DNA from: Rhinopithecus roxellana
Lineage: Eukaryota > Chordata > Mammalia > Primates > Cercopithecidae
DNA: 64,000 bases
Assembly (NCBI RefSeq): GCF_007565055.1
Contig: NC_044550.1
Coordinates: 88,378,174-88,442,173, forward strand
Direction: 5' to 3'
In this document: positions 60,901-64,000 of the stretch, piece by piece
Position numbering within the stretch: the stretch's first letter is position 1
How the letters are laid out: every line of letters starts with the position of its first letter
Program-made: the position numbers and the translations under genes
The notes under the pieces: generated by a model
What the model saw: the letters and a program-made list of their open reading frames with translations, nothing else
Database searches by the model: none
Told to the model about the DNA's origin: nothing

Positions 60901-62878
60901 GCACAAGTGTCAGCAGCTACATATACAAAAGAGACTTCAGGGCAAAGTCCCATTGCCATGAACCCAGGCCCTAATCCTTCTCATCTCAAGAAATCTCTCC
61001 TGTCTGCCCTCTGAATCCAGTGCTCCTCACCCCCAGTGGGGTATTGCCCCTTCGCAGGGTGCTTATCTACCCCTTACTTCAAAATTAATCTTTTCTCCTT
61101 TCCTTCTTCCCCTATCAAAACTTTTATCAACTAAAACCTTAGTTAAATTGATGCTAAAGTTGAATAGTAATTAGCTTAAGTGTAAAGAGAAGAGGCTTAT
61201 TAATCCACAGGCATCTCTAATCAGGGAAATGTTTCAGGGAGAAGGGAGGATTTGGCTTTGGGAAAGGGTTCCTTGCCTGCTTCAGCGATCCAGACACCTC
61301 CTGCCCAACCATCCTCCAAAACAATGGAAGAAAATAATAAAATAAATGCATTTTGGTAAAAGATACACAGTAGGTTAACTGCCTGAGATTTTTCTAGGCA
61401 ATAAGTTTAAAGATCCATAAACAGCATGATTGATGGGTACACAAACATGTATCATGAGCTCCTTACAGTGAAAGAAACCATTATTGCCAAAGGAAAACTT
61501 GACTTAGCACATAACAAAGAATTCAAACCTACTTTCTTGTCTCTTACAAAAAGAGTAAGAGTACAATATCAAGAATACTTCAGCTGGCCAGGCGTGGTGG
61601 CTCATGCCCATAATCCCAGCACTGTGGGAAGCCAAGGTGGGCAGATCACCTGAGATCAGGAGTTCAAGACCAGCCTGTCCAACATGGTGAAACTCTGTCT
61701 CTACTAAAAATACCAAAAAAAAAGAAAAAAAGTGAGCTGCTTGTGGTGGCACGCACCTGTAATCCCAGCTACTTGGGAGGCTGAGGCAGGAGAATCAATT
61801 GAACCTGGAAGGAGGAGGTTGCAGTGAGTCAAGATCACACCACTGCACTCCAGCCTGGGCAATAGGAGTGAAACTCCATCTCAAAAAAAAAAAAAAAAAA
61901 AAGAAAAGAAAAAGAAAAGAGAAAAAGAACACTTCGGCTAAGAGGCAGTATTATAATATACTCCCCTTATCCACAGGGGATATGTTCCAAGACGCCCAAG
62001 GAATGCCTGAAACCACAGATAGTACCAAACCCTATACATAGTATTTCTTTGTATCTGATCACTAAGACAGCTACTAAGTGACTCGGGGGCAGGCAGTGTA
62101 TACAGTATGGATAGGCTGGACATAGGAATCATTCACATTCCAGGTGAGATGGAGAGGGACGATGCAGGGTTTCATCACACTATTCAGAACAGTGTGCAAT
62201 TGAAAACTTATGAATTATTCATTTCCAGAATTTTTCATTTAATATCTTTGGACTACTGTTGACAGTGGGTAACTGAAACCACAGAAAGTGAAACTACAGA
62301 TAAGGGAGGGATACTGTAATTCCACAGTAGAAATATGAATTTGCTCATAATTTTTCCTGACTTAGAATATCAGCCTCATAGTGAAACATGGCTTGGAATA
62401 TTTTATTAACTAATTAGGTAAAAAAAAAATCAGTGTAAGAAATGCTCATTGATCTTAAGCATTCCATAGGAGGAGAGTCTAATTTCCTTACAGATTATAC
62501 AGACCATTAAAATATGCAAATGAAACACAAGTTAATAAATTTTATTAGTTTTTATAGGTGTATCACAATAGCCACATATTAAATGTGAGAATTTGAAATG
62601 GAGGACTTGCCAACTGCCAAGTCATCCTAAATGAAAGAGGAAAGAATTATAAATAGTTGAGTTCAGAGATATCAGAATGCATAGGTGACATGTTTATTAT
62701 ATTTTAAAGCATGTTTGAAAGAGAAGAGAAAAATACTAGAAATATTATCACCAGTGTGATTATCAATTGAATGCTCTTTTTGTTTTAATTTGGGCCAATG
62801 TTTTCAATAGGTGATCAACAAAACTCAAGACCCCTGTTCCTGGGTGGATAAACTTTCTACAGTACACCACCGCATAGT
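30852..62878 (+). CDS. TMEM144: TMEM144, transmembrane protein 144 (5' part, six coding exons)
   Basis: Six exons join in frame: 30852-30960, 33382-33504, 35509-35608, 37835-37915, 60261-60342 and 62811-62878. They give 563 nt, 187 codons plus two bases, with no stop. The protein starts MSNNEADLTFGYISC and I recognise it as TMEM144 from the family sequence. Hydrophobic segments lie at about residues 9-30, 38-59, 66-88, 90-109 and 124-144, the first half of a ten-helix protein. A polar loop at about residues 145-180 carries two N-X-T sequons (NNT, NKT). The family (Pfam TMEM144/DUF1632, related to drug/metabolite transporters) is predicted to move sugars across membranes; the substrate is not established, as far as I know. 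The start has A at -3, a good context. The human protein is about 345 residues, so roughly 45% lies beyond the right edge. All introns are GT-AG. Confidence 0.95.
32211..32513 (-). mobile_element. AluJ-like, minus strand, in intron 2
   Basis: T-rich tail, ggggacagagtctcactctt, ending accatgcctggct. Perfect 14-bp duplications gattctactctttt lie at 32197-32210 and 32514-32527. Confidence 0.93.
33090..33290 (+). mobile_element. MIR SINE in intron 2
   Basis: The order tggagtcgacctgggtttaa, attccagctc, ttgcttaattgcagattc, gagctagggttaattatgat, attcaataaattgtggcc matches MIR. It lies about 90 bp upstream of exon 3. Confidence 0.75.
33382..33504 (+). CDS. TMEM144: TMEM144 exon 3
   Basis: The acceptor tttatttccag ends at 33381 and the donor gtaatg begins at 33505. 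The 123 nt keep frame with exon 2 across a split Gly codon (G|GA). It encodes residues 37-77, starting GMFLQWVLCAAIW, which form the second and most of the third hydrophobic segments. Confidence 0.94.
33505..35508 (+). other. TMEM144: TMEM144 intron 3
   Basis: GT-AG intron of 2004 bp. I see no named repeat. A 123-codon minus-strand frame (34411-34782) is present but has no recognisable domain and I do not call it. Confidence 0.8.
35509..35608 (+). CDS. TMEM144: TMEM144 exon 4
   Basis: The acceptor atctgcag ends at 35508 and the donor gtaatt begins at 35609. The 100 nt join the previous exon across a split Gly codon. It encodes GNIAVVPIIKTIGLGLGI and the following helix up to TGWASS, including a Gly-rich fourth hydrophobic segment typical of transporter packing. 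Confidence 0.94.
35813..36110 (+). mobile_element. Alu, plus strand, 5'-truncated, in intron 4
   Basis: Begins abruptly at aggcttatgcctgtaatgct, lacking the first bases, and ends gagactctgtctc with an (AAAT)n tail near 36083-36110. Confidence 0.92.
36230..36372 (-). mobile_element. MIR-like SINE fragment
   Basis: The phrases cacaaagaggttaagtaact, tactgtaggtcacagaacta and attcaaacccaggtcttcta are MIR signatures read from the reverse complement. Confidence 0.65.
36395..36604 (+). mobile_element. hAT-like non-autonomous DNA transposon
   Basis: Terminal inverted similarity: cagggttggcaaaccatggc at the left and agtttgccagcct at the right. Internal tcagaacacagccaaaccca, gactgtctatggctgttttt and cggtctggcctttgagaaaa belong to a known dispersed family. 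The name is uncertain. Confidence 0.65.
36605..36830 (-). mobile_element. hAT-like DNA transposon fragment, inverted partner of 27160-27340
   Basis: Contains gtgctgtccaatagagtagc, ttgcactagccacatttggt, gtgctcagtagctacatatg and agttctatcagactggtgct, the typical ends and core of this family. Confidence 0.6.
37300..37770 (+). mobile_element. MIR SINE split by an Alu
   Basis: The left part (37300-37378, taactcatttaatctttgta, caaacttataaggtaggtac) and right part (37668-37770, attgaggcacagtgaaaatc, acttacccaaagtcacaact, gatttgaacccaggaatctg) are consecutive pieces of one MIR. The Alu at 37379-37667 separates them. Confidence 0.8.
37379..37667 (+). mobile_element. Alu inserted in a MIR, intron 4
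   Basis: Starts gctgggcacgttggctaatg and ends with a 22-base A tail near 37646-37667. It lacks part of the left arm near gttcaagaccggcaaaaccc. It lies about 170 bp upstream of exon 5. Confidence 0.92.
37835..37915 (+). CDS. TMEM144: TMEM144 exon 5
   Basis: The acceptor ggattttcag ends at 37834 and the donor gtacac begins at 37916. The 81 nt continue the frame through a split Arg codon (AG|G). It encodes FGWFGLDAEEVPNPLLNY and the start of the fifth hydrophobic segment. The next exon is 22.3 kb away. Confidence 0.93.
39030..39250 (+). mobile_element. MIR SINE in intron 5
   Basis: The order ctaccacttccacctatgtg, gccatgggcaaataacttca, ggtttctccatttgtaaaga, gatgataatagccaccaac and ttgagggttaaatgaaataa is a clear MIR. 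Confidence 0.85.
39625..39898 (-). mobile_element. Alu, minus strand, with internal deletion
   Basis: Typical reverse-complement Alu ending cgcctggcc. The bases between the gctccgcctccc and aagtagctgggac motifs are missing (about 40 bp). Duplications agtctaattttt lie at 39613-39624 and 39899-39910. Confidence 0.93.
39911..40577. other. Intron 5 sequence, nothing recognised
   Basis: No gene or named repeat is seen between the Alu and the inverted L1. Confidence 0.3.
40588..41840 (-). mobile_element. 5'-truncated, 5'-inverted L1PA-type element
   Basis: From 40588 to about 41675 the sequence is the reverse complement of an L1 3' end: tail (TTA)n, 3' UTR and the C-terminal part of ORF2 (frames at 40830-41330 and 41343-41636, minus). 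From about 41678 to 41840 the next-upstream ORF2 segment is in plus orientation. Target duplications cacagccctt lie at 40578-40587 and 41841-41850. This is the product of twin priming. ORF2 is partial and not functional. Confidence 0.93.
42270..42850 (+). mobile_element. L2 LINE 3' fragment
   Basis: Contains cagggcatgtcactgtcctg, atttccctcagccctgaagg, gaactgtgatttcctgaagg, acaagccccattattttcta and taactgatgcttagtaaatg in L2 3' order. It lies between the two L1 elements. Confidence 0.75.
42851..43520. other. Intron 5 sequence, nothing recognised
   Basis: No named repeat or gene is visible between the L2 tail and the long L1. Confidence 0.3.
46385..46696 (-). mobile_element. Alu inserted in L1 ORF2
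   Basis: Reverse-complement Alu with a GTTTT-rich tail. Target duplications tgcatagaagtg (46373-46384) and tgcacagaagtg (46697-46708) restore the continuous L1 sequence when joined. Confidence 0.95.
46900..46924 (+). repeat. (GT)n microsatellite within L1 ORF2
   Basis: gtgtgcgcgcgtgtgtgtgt and on, at a point where L1 normally has a short T/GT-rich run, so it expanded after insertion. Confidence 0.85.
48037..49040 (-). pseudogene. L1 ORF1 remnant (RNA-binding protein)
   Basis: A minus-strand frame 48753-48965 (70 codons) shows a charged coiled-coil segment beginning MQNWMEDEMDELTEVGFRRW. The C-terminal part reads on to a stop near 48037, about 65 bp before the ORF2 start. Frameshifts interrupt it. 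ORF1 normally makes the L1 nucleic-acid chaperone; this copy is dead. Confidence 0.8.
49182..49681 (-). repeat. 3' LTR of the provirus (LTR2-like)
   Basis: It runs from tgtagcaggacgagccgcag to tctctcttctgtta on the plus strand. Poly(A) signal complement tttatt at 49240-49245. The terminal TG is mutated (reads TA on the minus strand), unlike the 5' LTR. Confidence 0.92.
49682..49694 (-). other. Proviral polypurine tract
   Basis: On the minus strand aaagggaggaaa abuts the 3' LTR, the standard priming site for plus-strand DNA synthesis. Confidence 0.8.
49695..51800 (-). pseudogene. Probable retroviral env remnant
   Basis: The segment lies between the pol remnant and the polypurine tract, the position of env. 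I see only short scattered frames and cannot show domains, so the assignment rests on position and on an ATG with a hydrophobic start near 51780. No functional product is possible. Confidence 0.5.
51850..53000 (-). pseudogene. Broken retroviral pol remnant
   Basis: Translating the minus strand at about 51890-52470 gives, in changing frames, sequence I recognise as the reverse transcriptase C terminus and RNase H start of a gammaretrovirus-like pol. Several stops and frameshifts disrupt it. The rest of RNase H and integrase seem to be missing, since env-like sequence follows soon after. The part at 52480-53000 is less certain and may be other gag/pol material. It cannot make an enzyme. Confidence 0.65.
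53100..54920 (-). other. Internal proviral segment, very AT-rich and non-coding in its left part
   Basis: Positions 53200-54350 are far richer in A/T than the LTRs or leader and carry no long frame. A pyrimidine-rich block at 54580-54655 (minus strand: repeated gagaaagagac-like Lys/Arg/Glu codons) could be the charged part of a gag gene. I cannot place gag boundaries. Confidence 0.5.
55130..55480 (-). repeat. About 2.9 tandem units of about 120 bp in the proviral leader
   Basis: On the plus strand each unit has an (aaaacc)n-rich stretch, then ataaaggcacgccatgggtg, atcaggccatgcttccactc, gagtaggcaagttcc and caagaccagtcct. Copies start near 55135, 55250 and 55375. Shorter aaaccaaaatcaaaaccaaa copies precede them from 55030. 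Plus-strand frames across them (54943-55517) are repeat artefacts. Confidence 0.88.
55728..55745 (-). other. Proviral primer-binding site, tRNA-Glu
   Basis: On the minus strand TGGTTCCCTGACCGGGAA matches the complement of the tRNA-Glu 3' end (CCA included) over 18 bases. It sits five bases inside the 5' LTR, the expected place. This is the basis of the HERV-E-like (E for Glu) assignment. Confidence 0.9.
55751..56253 (-). repeat. 5' LTR of the provirus (LTR2-like)
   Basis: On the plus strand it runs from tgtagcaggatgagctgcag to tctctcttctctca, so on the minus strand it starts TG and ends CA. A poly(A) signal (tttatt on plus, AATAAA on minus) lies at 55809-55814. About 45 differences from the other LTR by hand count. 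Confidence 0.93.
56258..57456 (-). other. L1 5' UTR, right of the provirus
   Basis: Plus-strand phrases ctcatctgtagggctgctgt, ggtttgctgggggttcactt, cattcctatatagggtgtct and gttggccatcttggtccc are reverse-complement L1 5' UTR. It is GC-rich for this window. Open frames on both strands (56283-57329) are by-products of its composition. L1 5' UTRs carry a sense promoter and, in younger subfamilies, an antisense promoter; here the latter would point along TMEM144. Confidence 0.85.
57487..57783 (-). mobile_element. Young Alu, Old World monkey-type, minus strand
   Basis: In sense orientation it has gctcaagcctgt, gccgggtgaggtggcggg and ctgagatctggccactgc, the Old World monkey pattern. Perfect 18-bp duplications ggatttcaagtattttct lie at 57469-57486 and 57784-57801. 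It inserted just outside the L1 5' end. Confidence 0.93.
57915..58012. repeat. TA/CA microsatellite cluster
   Basis: Runs of atatatat, acacac and tacatata in mixed order. The minus-strand frame 57894-58220 crosses it and is not a gene. Confidence 0.85.
58100..58808 (-). mobile_element. Probable solo LTR, family uncertain
   Basis: On the minus strand it starts TGTTGGGGTCCAAAGATGAT and runs about 700 bp; the phrases aagacccaaagacgcaggga and aacataacaaatttaatcaa are familiar from ERVL/ERV1 LTRs. Left boundary and subfamily are uncertain. Confidence 0.5.
58809..59635. other. Intron 5 sequence, nothing recognised
   Basis: No gene or named repeat is seen. Confidence 0.3.
59636..59910 (-). mobile_element. 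Old L1 fragment, antisense
   Basis: Contains ggagatctttccatatcaga, cagctgcatagtattccatt and gttatacagttctgcacttc, diverged reverse-complement L1 3' sequence. Confidence 0.7.
60261..60342 (+). CDS. TMEM144: TMEM144 exon 6
   Basis: The acceptor ttctttgcag ends at 60260 and the donor gtgagt begins at 60343. The 82 nt complete the fifth hydrophobic segment (SAFIFLFIK) and open the polar loop, SEIPNNTCSVDTTPLITEP. The NNT sequon could be glycosylated if the loop is lumenal. The exon ends in phase 0. Confidence 0.93.
61586..61925 (+). mobile_element. Alu, plus strand, in intron 6
   Basis: Starts ggccaggcgtggtggctcat and ends in a long A/AAAAG tail. Target duplications agaatacttcagct (61572-61585) and agaacacttcggct (61926-61939) differ at two positions. 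Confidence 0.94.
61946..62317 (+). mobile_element. MER2-like (Tigger) DNA transposon
   Basis: Inverted ends: cagtattataatatactccc with cttatccacagg at the left, and the complement of ctacagataagggagggata at the right. TA-type context, and internal gatcactaagacagctacta, gactactgttgacagtgggt. Non-autonomous, no transposase. Confidence 0.8.
62811..62878 (+). CDS. TMEM144: TMEM144 exon 7 (last exon in the window)
   Basis: The acceptor gttttcaatag ends at 62810 and the donor gtaaggag begins at 62879. The 68 nt encode VINKTQDPCSWVDKLSTVHH and RIV, ending two bases into a codon. The next exon lies beyond the right edge; human continues GCSLAV. Confidence 0.92.
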
Positions 62879-64000
62879 GTAAGGAGAGGTTACTTCTTTG
62901 CTCTATTATTCTGTTTCATATTTGGTTAAAGCAGTGATTACCAGCATGAAGTAATGTTCATCTGAGTTCAAGAAGAAAATAGTAATGCAAGCTTTGACTT
63001 CTATCTCCATGCGGCAAGGTTTTGTTTGTCCCCTGCTGAATTTTAGGTACAGATGCCCTTGAGCTCAACTGCTTTGAGTAATTACTAAATCATTGCATTT
63101 CTCTCCAGATGATAAGTAGATAATAAAAGCAACCTAATTTTGCATGACTTGTGTAGCTAAAGTAAAAGAGGTAGTATTGTGACCAACCTGCTCTCAGCAG
63201 TCACAATCAGATTAGGCAATAAGCTTGTCTAGCACTGCACCACCCAGGATGTCCACCCTACTCTGGGAATCCCCACACTCCTGTATTTAGACAGTTATAT
63301 AATTCCAGACATTCATTGTCAAATATAGTGGAATATTCTGTGTCCGTGTGGGTCCTACTCCCTCTATCTCCATAAGGACTCAGAGAGTTGGGCTCAACAT
63401 CAGTCCCTCTACTTTACAGTGTTTTTTGTTGTTGTTGTTTTTGTCATTGTTCTGTTTTGGTTTTTGGACTTCCAAATAAATATGAAAATACACACTAGTC
63501 TATAGCTTGCATTTTACATTTGATGGCTGCTTTAAACTTCATGTGGTGGCACCTTTTGACTCAAGAATAGAAAACCTTCTTTTTGATAGTATATATACTA
63601 TCTTTACAGGGGGAAAAAGCAGCACCTGACACATAGTAGATAATAAATATTTGAATAATTTGAATGAATGAAAGAGTAACCACCTTTGGAAGAAATAAAT
63701 ATGTTGCTGGTTTTGCATCAGAATAAAACCAATCTTTCAAACAAAAAATTTTTTCAAATTTTTTTTCACAAAATCTCCCCTTCATTAAGATATTTGTTAA
63801 GAAAAATATTGTTAGTTGTCTTGTAATTAGCTAGGCCTAAAGTCTTCTCTGTGTTTGGGATGCTCCATGGCTATGAAGTCCAGACCTCACATGACACAAG
63901 GATTTCCACTATGAGTAGAACATGTTGCCAAGGTGGTCTTGTGAGTTTGTGCAGGCTCATATTACTTATAGTACTATTTAAATTGACTAAGTTAGTTTTT
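62879..64000 (+). other. TMEM144: TMEM144 intron 7 (continues past the edge)
   Basis: Starts with donor gtaaggag. An L2/MIR-type tail is visible near 63620-63670 (cacctgacacatagtagata). No further exon is recognised before the window ends. Confidence 0.7.

Larger units (their letters stand above)
60343..62810 (+). other. TMEM144: TMEM144 intron 6
   Basis: GT-AG intron of 2468 bp with one Alu and one MER2-like transposon; short (TA)n near 60581-60592. No other element is recognised. Confidence 0.85.

Overview
The window is primate nuclear DNA: dense Alu, L1, MIR, L2, MaLR and ERV repeats, low CpG, and a split gene with GT-AG introns. Two young Alus (10013-10307 plus strand, 57487-57783 minus strand) carry diagnostic bases that I associate with Old World monkey AluYRa-type elements, so an Old World monkey (macaque, baboon or relative) is more likely than a human. 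The only protein-coding gene I can support is the 5' half of TMEM144, a multi-pass membrane protein of the drug/metabolite-transporter-like TMEM144 family. In human this locus lies on 4q32 (from memory).

Layout. Positions 1 to about 28.3 kb are intergenic and hold no supported gene. They contain Alus, a Tigger-like element, several solo LTRs of the MaLR group, an L2 tail, an AT-rich inverted repeat and an old antisense L1 split by an AluJ and an MST-type LTR. The TMEM144 promoter lies at about 28.4-28.7 kb and contains a 112-bp tandem duplication and a GC box. A non-coding exon 1 ends at 28710. Coding exons follow at 30791-30960 (ATG at 30852), 33382-33504, 35509-35608, 37835-37915, 60261-60342 and 62811-62878. 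They join in frame to 187 codons plus two bases without a stop; the human protein has about 345 residues, so the gene continues past the right edge.

Intron 5 is 22.3 kb and is the structural highlight. It holds a 5'-inverted L1 with a target-site duplication (40588-41840). It also holds a nearly full-length antisense L1 (43526-57456). That L1 is split by an Alu in its ORF2 and by a complete but decayed HERV-E/Harlequin-type provirus (49182-56253) in its 5' UTR, with a 4-bp target duplication, a tRNA-Glu primer-binding site and a polypurine tract. A young Alu lies just beyond the L1 5' end. The L1 and the provirus both run antisense to TMEM144.

I saw no CRISPR array, operon, tRNA or rRNA gene. 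I did not find a previously unknown system. The most useful leads are the nested retroelement stack and its possible effect on TMEM144 transcription, the duplicated promoter, and the AT-rich palindrome.
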